The position numbers and the translations under genes were made by a program. Below, piece by piece: positions 26,056-35,611 of a DNA stretch of 64,000 bases; within the stretch, counting starts at the first letter, position 1, and every line of letters starts with the position of its first letter. Origin of the DNA: Aurantiochytrium sp. KH105 (lineage: Eukaryota; Sar; Bigyra; Thraustochytrida; Thraustochytriidae); contig BGKB01000022.1 in NCBI GenBank assembly GCA_003116975.1, positions 1-64,000 on the forward strand, given 5' to 3'. The notes under the pieces were generated by a model, which saw nothing but the letters and a program-made list of their open reading frames with translations, had not been told where the DNA came from and made no database searches.

Positions 26056-27049
26056 ATGGACTCGGCGAGCGCAGAGCTGCGCGAGGCGCTCGTGGCAGCC
26101 ACACAGGCCGGCAACAAGATCAGAGAAACGTGGATCAAGACACGCAAGCATGAGCTCGACGTGTCGAGCACCGTCACCAAGAGCAACACTGCGGACCTGC
26201 AGACTGTAAGTGAGACAAAAAGAAGGGATTCATGTGTGCTTGCGTGCGTGCGAACGTGGTAAGCGTGTTTGTGAGGTCGTGAACTGACCCCTTTTTGGCG
26301 CTACGATTGACCGGTGTGAACGTTTGCAGGAGACCGACCGCAAGTGCGAGGAACTGATTGTGGCGCATCTCCGGGCTAAGTTTCCGGACCATCGCTTCAT
26401 CGGCGAAGAGGACACTGCGAGCAAGGGTGATCAAGGCTTTGAAGTCACGGATGAGCCTACATTTATCATCGATCCTATTGATGGAACGACGAACTTCTTC
26501 CGCGCAGTCTTGAGCTGCTCCGTTCTTGTGGCCTTTATGGAGAAGCAAGAAATTCGCGCTGCCGTGGTGTTGGACCCGATCCAGTGCGAGGTCTTTTACG
26601 CTGAAAAGGGAGCTGGAGCGTGGGTTCAAGCCCTCTCTTCAGAGTCTCTCGAACGAGTTGGCGAACCGAGACGTATGTCGACTTCGGGGGAGAAGGATCT
26701 CACACAGTCGCTGGTTGCCACGGAAATCGGATATCAGCGTGAGACAAAGGAGGTGGAGCAATTTCTCGATCTGCAGCGCAAGCTCCTGCACAAGGGCCGT
26801 ATTCGTGGTCTTCGCATTTCCGGCGGCTGTGGCCTTGGTCTAGCCTATGTCGCGGACGGCCGCACAGACGTATACTTGGAGCTCTATAGCCCTTACATTT
26901 GGGACTTTTCCGCGGGCTCATTGCTGGTCACTGAGGCAGGTGGCATGATTTGCGACCCCAGTGGAGGCGAGCTCAATCTTAAGGGTCGTAGTATCTTTGC
27001 CTCGGCGACGTCTGAGCTTGGAAAGACCACAATCGACCTCATCAACTAA
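26056..27049 (+). CDS. Inositol monophosphatase family phosphatase
   Basis: Two exons, 26056-26205 and 26330-27049, encode 289 residues; human IMPA1 has 277. The exons join in frame 0 (…ADLQT then ETDRKCEE…). The Mg/Li-dependent phosphatase signature is complete: GEED with E76, DPIDGTTNF with D98 and D101, and WDFSAG with D242. The product should hydrolyse inositol monophosphates, feeding inositol recycling; related family members act on other sugar phosphates, so the exact substrate is inferred. There is no obvious targeting signal, suggesting a cytosolic enzyme. The second-exon frame alone begins only at a TTG inside the intron, which supports the splice model. Confidence 0.93.
26206..26329 (+). 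other. Intron of the inositol monophosphatase gene
   Basis: This 124-nt GT-AG intron (donor GTAAGTGAG, acceptor TTTGCAG, phase 0) contains a CTGAC branch-point-like site. Removing it joins the N-terminal helix to the catalytic domain without a frame change. Confidence 0.9.
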
Positions 27050-28272
27050 CTTTGTTTGTTTGGAGCTTTCGAATATAGACTATGTTTGGGCGCCGCGACA
27101 TCATCAGCTCTACCTTTCTTGTGTGTATTGTTTCCTCTTTTGTTATGTTGCGCTTGCTCGCATCTTCTCTCTTTGAGTCTCTTTGAGAGTGTGTCTCTTT
27201 CTTCGCCAACGCTTTTGGCGAAAGCGTGAAGAACTATGGCCTGCGAACTGTGCTTGTGTATACATGGGTTTGATTTATACGAAGGCCCTGGATAATCGAA
27301 AAGTGCTCCAGAGCGCGTCATTTGTCTCGAAAGACCGCAATCCAAAACACGATGCACCACACGCCGCTCAACCAGGGCATGTAGAGTGTGAGCACCGCTG
27401 CAAAGAGCACAGGCACGAGAAGGTCAACCCCGAACGGCTGGATGATGTTTTTCACCATCGTCTAGAAAGTCAGCCCAGGCAGCCAAACAGCTAGCCGGTC
27501 GAATCTCTCAGCCTAGAGACGTCCCCCGTGCCAGCCGCGGCCGCCGGTCAGCGTTGCGCCACCGCCTCTCCACCCTGCCCGCGACAGGGGCGACCGTCAA
27601 AGGTCGCCAAAGCACGTTTGCTCTTCTCCTATGATCAAGTTCGGAATTCCGGGAGCGCAGAAACGCAGGGAAAAGCAGAGTCAAGAGGCAGCGATAGTAT
27701 TCTAACGTCGTCTAAAGTAAGAGCTCCACGAAGAAGTCACCCTGAACACGATATCTCAGTCTTCGTCTTCTTTCCAGTCCAAGGCCAGCATTCCCCTTCA
27801 TGCCCTTCATGAACAGAATTGCGCTTCGGGCTTTTGACTTGACAATCGTTTCGCCCATCTTCATTGATTCAGTACAGAAACACCCAACGCAGTGGAAGCT
27901 CCGATGGCCGCTCGAGTAGCTGACGTACTTGACCTTGAAGAGCACAAATTGCGTGCAAGAGAAGGCGACCATCGCCATGAGGCGCGTCGCGCGAAGTTGA
28001 GGGATACCTGAAGATACTGCGCGATCAAAGATTGAAGGGAATTCGATGTCTTCGTTTTTTCGTGTGCAAATACCTGCATGCAGCAGCTTACAGATCAAGA
28101 TCGCGGACGAGGCGAAGCGCGGCGCGACGTGGCGCAGCGAAGTCTCGCGCACGCGGCGCCACGACGACACCGGCGACTCTGTGCGCACACGGAAAGGACA
28201 GTTTGTTCTCTGGGCTCGCGGCTTGTCCACTCTGCAGCCAAGGAACGCGGGGCCTCGCGAAGAAGAAAAAGG
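27050..28272. other. Intergenic region with one candidate small ORF
   Basis: The region lies between IMPase and the acidic repeat protein. Apart from the small minus-strand frame at 27318-27458, I see only unsupported frames. A minus-strand frame at 27712-28230 has no recognisable domain and overlaps the leader of the next gene. Confidence 0.4.
27318..27458 (-). CDS. Candidate 46-residue membrane microprotein
   Basis: An ATG-initiated frame of 46 residues begins MVKNIIQPFG and has one or two hydrophobic segments (about 12-27 and 30-43) before a charged RDK end. An in-frame TAG sits two codons upstream of the ATG, so the frame is self-contained. Small one- or two-pass proteins of this size exist in many organelle complexes, but I recognise no family. 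It could be chance coding in the 3' flank of the IMPase gene. Confidence 0.3.
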   Translation of the reverse strand: MVKNIIQPFGVDLLVPVLFAAVLTLYMPWLSGVWCIVFWIAVFRDK

Positions 28273-29613
28273 ATGAAGGCATCAACGTTGGCCTCAATTT
28301 CGCTGGCCATGGTCCTCGTCGCTGGCGCGCGAGCAGCGAGGCTCGAGAGTGGGCTCAAGACTAAGCAACTTAGCTCTCACTACTTTTCTGAAGAGGGTGA
28401 CGGGTCAGACGACTTTCAGATAATAGGCCAAACTTATTATCATGGCGACATCGTGACACGTATCTCCAATGAAGATTATCAGCATAGCACTCAGCATCAA
28501 TCAGACGATGCCACCGAGCCCCCCACTGCTCTCTCGGGACTTCCTTTTCAACAAATTCTCTACCGCAAAAAATTGTTGAGTCCGAAGGAGATGACCCTTG
28601 CTCAAGCGGTGATTTTGAGCAGTCAAGCATATCAAGAGGACAAGCAACCTCCTCCACTTGATGACATTGACGAGAATACAACCGAGCCGGAGCCGACCTT
28701 TTTCCCAGGACCTAATGTGCAAGAAACTGCTGCGTCTGAAGGAGATGACCTTTACTCAAGCTATGATACTGCGCAAAGCTCGGACAATCAAGAACCCCAA
28801 GGGGACCACCAAGCTCTTCCCCTCAACAAAACCGACGAAAATACACGCGACTCGGAGCTATCCTTCTCTACAAGACCTAATGTGCAAGGAGATGCTTGGC
28901 CGGAAGAAACTAATCGCAGCATAAGCACCTTTGGACAAGATGCAAATAACCAAGATGCAGATGTAGACGCGCAACCGCCATTGAATACTGTTAGTGAGGA
29001 TTCAGGTGAACCAGGGCTGACTTTTTTCCCGGGGCCTGTCTTGCAAGAAGATCCCGCGCCCGAAGAAACTGGCGGCAACATAAGCACCTTTGGGCAAAAC
29101 CCGAATGACCAAGATGCAGGCGAGAATGCCCAAACGTCATCCGACAATGTCGACGAGGATACACTTTCTCCGGAGCTTTCATTTTTCCCGGGACCTATTG
29201 TGCAAGAAAAACCCGGTTCCAACGAGGTTGACGAAGTGGACGAGATCGACGACGCGAAGGAATTTGAGCCACCACTCAACGCAAGCACTGCCGATGAAGG
29301 AGAGAAGGAAGATGCGGAAGCGGGCTTGAATGCATCCGAACAAGAGCAGGGCACAGATGAAAAGTCGGCCAAAGATAAAGACAGAAACAAAGCGGAGAGC
29401 ATTAATTTGAACATCACTGATTCCGAGGCCGTAGATAAGTCTGATTCCGGTGGCGAGGTAAGCTCCTCGCAGATGAATTCAAGCAAAGCTTCGCTCGCGG
29501 ATGGTGGTGGTTCCGCTCAAAATGCGCCAAGCTCTGCTGGCAAGTTTCACGCCGGCGCCCTCACAGCTGTGCTGGCCTTTATTCTCCCCGCGCCAGGCCA
29601 AGTCGGAATGTGA
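28273..29613 (+). CDS. Secreted acidic repeat protein
   Basis: The 446-residue product starts with a clear signal peptide (MKASTLASISLAMVLVAGARA). Its middle is acidic and Asn/Gln/Pro-rich and contains four degenerate 53-55-residue repeats. Each is marked by (T/S)FFPGPxVQE-like cores at about 28696, 28861, 29020 and 29179; the second copy has diverged. Several NxS/T sites suggest N-glycosylation. The end has a small-residue segment and then a short hydrophobic stretch (GALTAVLAFILPA), which may be a GPI-anchor signal although the last residues are not hydrophobic. The ATG at 28273 is preferred over the in-frame ATG at 28078 because it opens the signal peptide and has A at -3. No known domain; a cell-wall or surface-coat role is inferred. 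Confidence 0.75.
   Translation: MKASTLASISLAMVLVAGARAARLESGLKTKQLSSHYFSEEGDGSDDFQIIGQTYYHGDIVTRISNEDYQHSTQHQSDDATEPPTALSGLPFQQILYRKKLLSPKEMTLAQAVILSSQAYQEDKQPPPLDDIDENTTEPEPTFFPGPNVQETAASEGDDLYSSYDTAQSSDNQEPQGDHQALPLNKTDENTRDSELSFSTRPNVQGDAWPEETNRSISTFGQDANNQDADVDAQPPLNTVSEDSGEPGLTFFPGPVLQEDPAPEETGGNISTFGQNPNDQDAGENAQTSSDNVDEDTLSPELSFFPGPIVQEKPGSNEVDEVDEIDDAKEFEPPLNASTADEGEKEDAEAGLNASEQEQGTDEKSAKDKDRNKAESINLNITDSEAVDKSDSGGEVSSSQMNSSKASLADGGGSAQNAPSSAGKFHAGALTAVLAFILPAPGQVGM
28691..29215 (+). repeat. Four 159-165-nt coding repeats
   Basis: These in-frame tandem repeats lie inside the secreted acidic protein. The spacing between cores is 165, 159 and 159 nt. Units share FFPGP, VQE, EE(T), ISTFGQ and NxQDA elements. 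The first and last are less complete. Confidence 0.8.
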
Positions 29614-32412
29614 GTCTTTTTATCCTGTAGGTTCTTCCATGAGAAGCGATACACGGAGCCTGCGCAGAGTTCGTTGTCGACTGCAGATCGGTCAGTTTCC
29701 AAAAGTCTCAAACATCTTCACACCTTATCAATCAATCACAACGGTTCTTTCTTTCCAAAATTGTTTCCAAAACTGCGCGGATAGCTTGCAGTGGCAGCGG
29801 CCTGGCATGCACTCTCACTGGCCCTCTTCCACGCCTTTTCTGTCCTCGGCGGAACTTGCCTCCGCCCTGCCTGCCTACCTACCGCGGCCGTGGCAGGAGT
29901 TGGCCAGAGGCAGGCGCTCAGGTGCAGCCGAAGTGCAGCTGCAGAGACCGAAACATTTTAAGGGAGGAATGGAGTGTCTGATGAGAATTGGTCCAGCACG
30001 ATCCGTTGAGAGTTGATTGACTATCTCGGAATGCCTTTGCGCCGGTACCGGTCGCGGGGCGCTGGACCGATTCAAGCTTTTCGACTCGCAGAGAATCCTA
30101 CGGAGCCTGCTCTGCCTCGCTCTGCCTCGCTCTGCCTCGCGCGATCTATTTTCGGGCCGAGCCTGTGCCTGCATGTCTGACTTCTTGTTTGCTTGGTATA
30201 CCACTGGTAACAGCTTTCCTTTTGCACGGCTTGTGTCCAGAAGGAGTCAAGCCTTTCTTGTGTGGCGCGACACGAGCAAGCCTTGACCAGTGTGTTTTAG
30301 ATGAAACGCTAGCTTCGCGACGCAGGTCCTGCCCGCCCTAGGGTTGACTGCCTGCCTGGCCTGGCCCGCGCTTTGCTCGTAGTACGGATGGCCGGATCCA
30401 CAATGATGGAGATACACGGTTGGATGCATGTATTAAAGCACGCACGAATGGACGGTTGGACGGTTGGACGGTCGAATGGATGGACGAATGCGCAGTCGTG
30501 AGGTTCATTCGCTTATCGGGCCAGTAAGCAATTCAGCGCGGAGGCGGGTTTTCCCTGGGACTTGCGGGAGTGCAACCCTGCACATCCCGTCCGCTCGCCT
30601 CGATATTTTCTTCGCATCGAGACCAGCTTATTTCTATTCAAGTTGATCCACACATCCTCGCGCCATGCCGTGCCACGCATGCATGCATGAATGAATGCAT
30701 GCGTCCATCATGCGACGAATGAATGATCGATGAAAGCAATGAGGGATGGCGCCCGCCTTCGCCCAAACAGAAAGAATTCTTCGCGGGCGGCGCGGCCGGG
30801 GCGGGACGCGCGGTGTGGGTCCCTTCCTGGCCTCGCCTTGCTTCCCATCGCGTCTTTCACGCGGAGGCGGCAGCGGCACGCAAGCGAGCAAGCAAGGAAG
30901 CGACACCGAATCGCAGCGGCCCTCCTTGCCTCCGCGCCGTGCATGGCCTGCGACACCGGGCGCTTCGCTCCTCTCTGGCCGTAGCGCGTCTTCGGGGCGC
31001 CGCGGCGACGTCGCGGGCAAGCGTGCTGCGCTGCGGTGCGACATGCGAGGGAAGGCCACTCTGTATCCGGGAAACGGCCCTTCCCCGTGGGTAATACTAG
31101 GCCTTGTACTCGATGATGGATCGAGGCGTCACGATTCTATGAGTCGCCGAGTTGGCGGCCGGGCCTCGTGCCCATGAACGAATGATCCATCCAACCATAC
31201 ATACATACACCCCTCCATACATCCATGCGCCAATCGCTCGGCCATCCGTTCGTCCTCGCGGTGGCTCAAGCCGCAGCTTGATTTCCCTTAGCTTGTTCAT
31301 CTCCTGGCTGTGGCCGGCTAGTGGCTAGCTAGTAGGCATGGGCGAAAGGCGGACCGTCGACATGCAGAGGTTCCGGTGATTGTTCCAGGAGGGGACGCGA
31401 GCCGGGGCGACCGAGGCGAGCTTGGTGGCGCGAAGACCCCAGACCTAGCCTGGGCGGCCTCGCGAGCGGAACCTCGGACGCGACGTAGGCTGGCAGACAC
31501 GGGGATCGAGTAGGCCTACTTGCCTGGCACCTTGCACCTTGCGTCTGGCCCGCCCTGCCATGAATGCGTGCCCGCTCGGGGCAGCTGCAGCTGCAGACAG
31601 CCGGGTGGACGATTTATCGATCGATCGATCGATCGATTGACTGATCGCGGACCCCGAGCTCGCGAGACTCAAGCGAGGCCGGGTCCAGGCTTGCGAATGC
31701 GCGTATCGTCCGCTGCCGCTCGTTCACTAGCTCGCTGTCTAGCTTGCTTTAGCTTGCTCTTGCTAGCTGCTAGTTTGCTTTTCTGCTGTTACGACCCATA
31801 GAAAGAAGCAAAGAGTGCTGCTGGGGAGGAGCCATGAAGAGGGCAATCGATCGATGTCCCACGATTCAGTTCGCGGGCGCGGACGCCTCGGAGAGAGGGA
31901 AGCGCGACCCTGCGATCTTGATTGCATGCCCGCCAGCCTGTTTGCCCGCTGCGGTATACCGCCGCGCCGCCGGATGCGCAGTGGACGAGCGCAGCACCTC
32001 GCGCGGTGAGCGAGCGCAGCACAGCGTCGCTGGTTGCATGAGTTAGGGTACAGAAGGTACCAGGAGCCATTCCGAAACGGATTGATAAATAGCGCAAGGT
32101 GCGAGATCTGCCTCCCAAAGAACAAGACATTACGCCTTCTTTATTTCCACTCTTGGGCACTTGCCCGCCTGTGTTTGGTAGATGGCCACGGACTGTAAGC
32201 AATAGGATGTGGAAGTAGACCTAGCCTCCTCTGCCTACCACCCACGGGTGGGGGGTAGTCGAGTCGAGTCGAGTCGAGTCGAGACAAGACGGTTGGTCCG
32301 AGCCAAAGTTGAGCGCGGCAAAGCAAAACCGAAACCATCCTCAGGAAAGAACTAGAAGGCACGTGAAGCAGCAAGCAAGCAAGCAAGCAAACAAGCAAAC
32401 AAGCAACAGAAG
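29614..32412. other. 2.8-kb gene-free, microsatellite-rich stretch
   Basis: No credible gene is seen on either strand; frames are short and low-complexity. The stretch is full of short tandem and palindromic runs. They include a CTCGCTCTGC run at about 30113-30140, TGGACGGT units at about 30448-30490, an ATGC/AATG mix at about 30676-30712, and a GCAA-type run at 30879-30900. ATAC/CATC units follow at about 31195-31230, then GATC at 31616-31638 and GAGTC at 32258-32283. The last 45 nt hold a GCAA/ACAA run that belongs to the carbonic anhydrase leader. It may contain a non-coding transcript or regulatory DNA, but nothing identifies one. Confidence 0.5.
32369..32406 (+). repeat. (GCAA)n leader tract of the carbonic anhydrase gene
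   Basis: A near-perfect GCAA/ACAA tetranucleotide tract ends seven nt before the ATG. Equivalent sense-strand tracts precede several other genes in the window. Confidence 0.8.
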
Positions 32413-33411
32413 ATGATTAAGTCTGTTGCACTTGTCGTGGCTGCCGCCCTTGTTGGCAGCTCCGAGGCATGCGGCACGGACTACGTCCGTGAGCTCAAGG
32501 ACTATGTCGCCTCGGATGCTCACCGCGAGCTTCGTGGCGATGTCCTCTCGGGTACCTATTGCGACCTCACGGAGCAGTCTCCCATCAACCTGCCTGCCCT
32601 CGACAGCGTCGTGGGCCTGAATCCCGTCCAGGACATTCCTGCCATCGAAATCGAGTACGCGGAGACGGACGCGGAAAGCAAAATGATTCTTGAGAACCTT
32701 GGTGGCACCATCGAGGTCGTTCCTGAGCACACCGACATTTTCATCAAGAACAACAGCATCGCTCAAATGATTGGCCGAGGATCCGACAGCGGTGACACGT
32801 ACCAGGTGGCTCAGTTCCACTTCCACTGGGACTCCAATTTTACCGGTTACGGCAGCGAACACTACCGTGGGAACGCGGCATACCCAATTGAAATGCACAT
32901 TGTCACCTTCAACACCAAGTACGACAACATCTCTAATGCCCTCGCGCAGGACGATGGTCTCCTCGTCATCGGAATCTTCGGTAGCACGAGCGAGACGCCC
33001 AACAGCGAGTTTGATAAGATCGTTACTGCCATTGAGGACTCGGACTCTTTTATCGAGGACGACCATGTCGATCTCGAAGAGTTCTCGCTTGAAGATATGA
33101 TTGCCGAGATCGACCTTTCCAAGTTCGACAGCTACAAGGGCTCGCTCACAACGCCGAACTGCAACCAGGTGGTCAGCTGGGTGGTCATGCACGACACTCT
33201 CGAACTCTCCGAGGAGCAGATCGAAGTCTTTCAGCAAGCCCACAAGAGTGAGACCGAGCTCATTGCCCCCAACTACCGCGAGCTTCAGGACCTCAACGGT
33301 CGCACGATCTACCGCTCGCAGTCGGCACCGAGTCCGGCTGCTGCCACTCGATTTTCCCCTGTTGCCGTCGTTCTCGGCCTCTTTGCTGCTGTTCTCGCCC
33401 GGCCCCTGTAA
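32413..33411 (+). CDS. Secreted alpha-carbonic anhydrase, probably GPI-anchored
   Basis: The 332-residue enzyme interconverts CO2 and bicarbonate. A signal peptide (about 1-19) precedes an alpha-class catalytic domain with QSPINL, the zinc ligands H136 and H138 in FHFHWD and H162 in EMHIV, the GSEH proton-relay segment and GSLTTPN. The C-terminus has a Ser/Pro/Ala spacer followed by a hydrophobic tail (FSPVAVVLGLFAAVLARPL), the usual form of a GPI-attachment signal. It should therefore act at the cell surface, for CO2/bicarbonate supply or pH control. The ATG at 32413 sits seven nt after a GCAA/ACAA repeat tract. No introns are seen. It lies in a run of four secretory-pathway genes. Confidence 0.95.
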   Translation: MIKSVALVVAAALVGSSEACGTDYVRELKDYVASDAHRELRGDVLSGTYCDLTEQSPINLPALDSVVGLNPVQDIPAIEIEYAETDAESKMILENLGGTIEVVPEHTDIFIKNNSIAQMIGRGSDSGDTYQVAQFHFHWDSNFTGYGSEHYRGNAAYPIEMHIVTFNTKYDNISNALAQDDGLLVIGIFGSTSETPNSEFDKIVTAIEDSDSFIEDDHVDLEEFSLEDMIAEIDLSKFDSYKGSLTTPNCNQVVSWVVMHDTLELSEEQIEVFQQAHKSETELIAPNYRELQDLNGRTIYRSQSAPSPAAATRFSPVAVVLGLFAAVLARPL

Positions 33412-33856
33412 TGTGCATCGTTCTATCATTTATATAATATATACTGCGATTACATTTTTTGCTCAAGATACTCCCGAACCAGACAATCAAGAGCCCGGAG
33501 AAGATGGGAAAGAGGATCCTTTTACGAGACAACGACCAATTTGCAGTCTCTTTGCATGCTAAAAAAACAGCAAGGCAAAGGCAAATTTGAAGAATGATTG
33601 GTCAGCGGAATGTCCTTTGCTCTATGAGATTCTTTTTCAACAACTCGCTCGACGGCGTCGCTTCCTTTCTTCGCATTCCATCTATTTTCTGCTTCTTCTT
33701 CCCTGTCTTCGTCTCTGTCTCCTCCGATTTTTTTCCCCCTCGCGCAATACTTCCCCCCCTTTTCGCTCTCTTGCTCTTGCACGTGCTGCGATGCTACAGA
33801 CTTGAATTCCGGGGAAAGCTTTTGCTGTGCAAGGTTGTGCAAGGCTGCAAGGAAAG
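33412..33856. other. Intergenic region with pyrimidine-rich segment
   Basis: An AT-rich stretch near 33430-33450 probably belongs to the carbonic anhydrase 3' end. A strongly CT-rich segment at about 33660-33780 precedes the next start and may be its promoter or leader. No gene is seen. Confidence 0.45.
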
Positions 33857-34708
33857 ATGCGCTCGCGGGGTGTCCATGGCGCCAAGGCGCTTCTTGCGCA
33901 GGCCTTACTCGCCGTAGTCGCACTCTCCCAGCTAAGATCTGTGGCACAAGGTCACGGCCTCGATCTTCTTGCAGCAGGCAAGGAGCTGCTCGCGCAACAT
34001 CAGGAGCAACGAAGAACACAAGCACGAAGCACACAAGCGCAAAGCAGCGCACCGGCGGGAGGCAATCAGGTTGAAGACGTCTTTGCTTCTTTTCAAGAGT
34101 GCGCCAAGGCTTATGAGATGGAATCGGCTTTCCTTTGCGTGGAGGCCGTCCTCCTGCCCACGTATGTGAGCAATTATGATGCCACCCGCTGCGAGGCATC
34201 TTCAACTGGCGTCCTGGACGAAGAGGCACAGGCAGATTTGCTTGCACTGGTCGAGAGCTTTGTCGAAGAACCTACAAAAGTGCCGGATCTCGACGACTGT
34301 CAAGCGCTATTTGCTCAGAATGGACACCTTGGTCAATGTGTTGCGGCCCTCAACGCTTCATCGTTGGGGAACTTCATCTTTGCAGCCTCTTTGAATAGCT
34401 TTCAAGATCACGCGGACGCCTGTGCTCCTGTGGCCCAAGTTGCAAGCTACGTGAACGCAACGCTTATTGATGAGGCCTCCAACCCTACGTCTATTCCCGG
34501 AGTCGGCGCCAATTCCACAGAGTCTACGCAAGCTTTGACGAAGCTGCACGAGCTCGCCGCGCAATGTGAGGAGATCAGCGCGGGGATAACCACCTCCGCG
34601 TACCCAAGCGTCGCTTCGCGTCGCTATCAGGAAGCCGGCCTCGTCCGCCACGTTGCTCTCGTGCTCCTCCTGTCGCAGGTGGTCTCCCGGTTTCTTGTCT
34701 TCACATAA
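33857..34708 (+). CDS. Secreted Cys-containing surface protein, unknown family
   Basis: The 283-residue product has a signal peptide (MRSRGVHGAKALLAQALLAV, cleavage near residue 30). It then has an Ala/Gln-rich helix and a body with seven scattered Cys, in pairs suggestive of disulphides in a helical bundle, and NAS, NAT and NST glycosylation sites. It ends in a basic residue followed by a hydrophobic tail (HVALVLLLSQVVSRFLVFT), as in GPI-anchored proteins or a single C-terminal helix. The ATG at 33857 has A at -3; the frame upstream opens only at GTG (33827). I do not recognise the domain. Its position after a GPI-type carbonic anhydrase and before a secreted LRR protein suggests a surface role. 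Confidence 0.75.
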   Translation: MRSRGVHGAKALLAQALLAVVALSQLRSVAQGHGLDLLAAGKELLAQHQEQRRTQARSTQAQSSAPAGGNQVEDVFASFQECAKAYEMESAFLCVEAVLLPTYVSNYDATRCEASSTGVLDEEAQADLLALVESFVEEPTKVPDLDDCQALFAQNGHLGQCVAALNASSLGNFIFAASLNSFQDHADACAPVAQVASYVNATLIDEASNPTSIPGVGANSTESTQALTKLHELAAQCEEISAGITTSAYPSVASRRYQEAGLVRHVALVLLLSQVVSRFLVFT

Positions 34709-35611
34709 GGCCTAGCCATCCCCTAGAACTGGGTATGCGCTAACAGTAAATGTAAAGCTGATGTTCTCGATTCATTTTGAAGTTAGCCCTGTTCTTACTC
34801 GCGCCAGAGCAGGCCTGGACCACGTCCGTTGTTATACACCGCGATGCAAAAAGGCAACAAAAAGGCAGAGAAAAAAGAAAAAAACGAGAGAAAAAGGCAA
34901 AAAGGCAAGGACGCAGGCGACTTCTGCACGATGCGAAACTTGCTCGACGTGACACGCCCGCGTGCGCACCGCAGGCGCGCATCGCGCGACACGCGGCGAC
35001 CCCGTGCTGCACGGTCCACGTTGGTCATGCGTGATGGACGCGACGCAAAGTCCCAGACCTGGCCATGGGGACAAAAATAGAAGAACAAGGGGGGGTAGGT
35101 GTTGTTATACTGTAAGTGGCGACCCATTGACGAGCTGGCAAGCACCGCGCGCATTGGGTAGAGTAGCCCGAACAAGGACAGCCTGGGCGCGCAGCCCACG
35201 CGATGGACGTCGCCCTTTGACGGCCACGGCTACTCAATATGTTCGGCCCGTGTTCATGACCCGAGCGCGCGCGGGGTCGAGGACCGACGCCGGCTCGTGT
35301 CCATCATCAATCTCGGACGGACGTTGGCCTGCTCGCACTTTTTTTCCTTTCATTTTTGTCTCAACTTCTTTGCCGAGTCAGCCTGCCTTCATGCACACAG
35401 GCTATTCTTTCTATTCGTACGTTAGCTTTCCAACGATCGATCGCCCTTGATGAACCAGAGCGGCTGCCGCGAGCAGTCCCAAATGAAGACCCGGAGTCTG
35501 TTGCCGTGTTCACGAGCAGTCACGCGCCGCGCTCGGCAGACTCCAAACGCGCGCTCCTTCGCGCCCGCTAGGCCCAATCAGCCCACGAGACAGGGAGAAG
35601 ACAGTGCCATG
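34709..35611. other. Intergenic region, nothing recognised
   Basis: The stretch of about 0.9 kb between two plus-strand secretory genes holds an A-rich run near 34855-34910 and a G-run near 35090. Frames overlapping it are short and not domain-like. Confidence 0.5.

Noticed and set aside
27712-28230. Minus-strand frame of 172 codons
   Set aside because: No domain, signal or supporting context, and it overlaps the leader and signal-peptide start of the plus-strand secreted protein. A spliced minus-strand gene here cannot be excluded but is unsupported.
30634-32398. Several short frames within the gene desert
   Set aside because: All are short, unlinked to any domain or signal and coincide with simple repeats.
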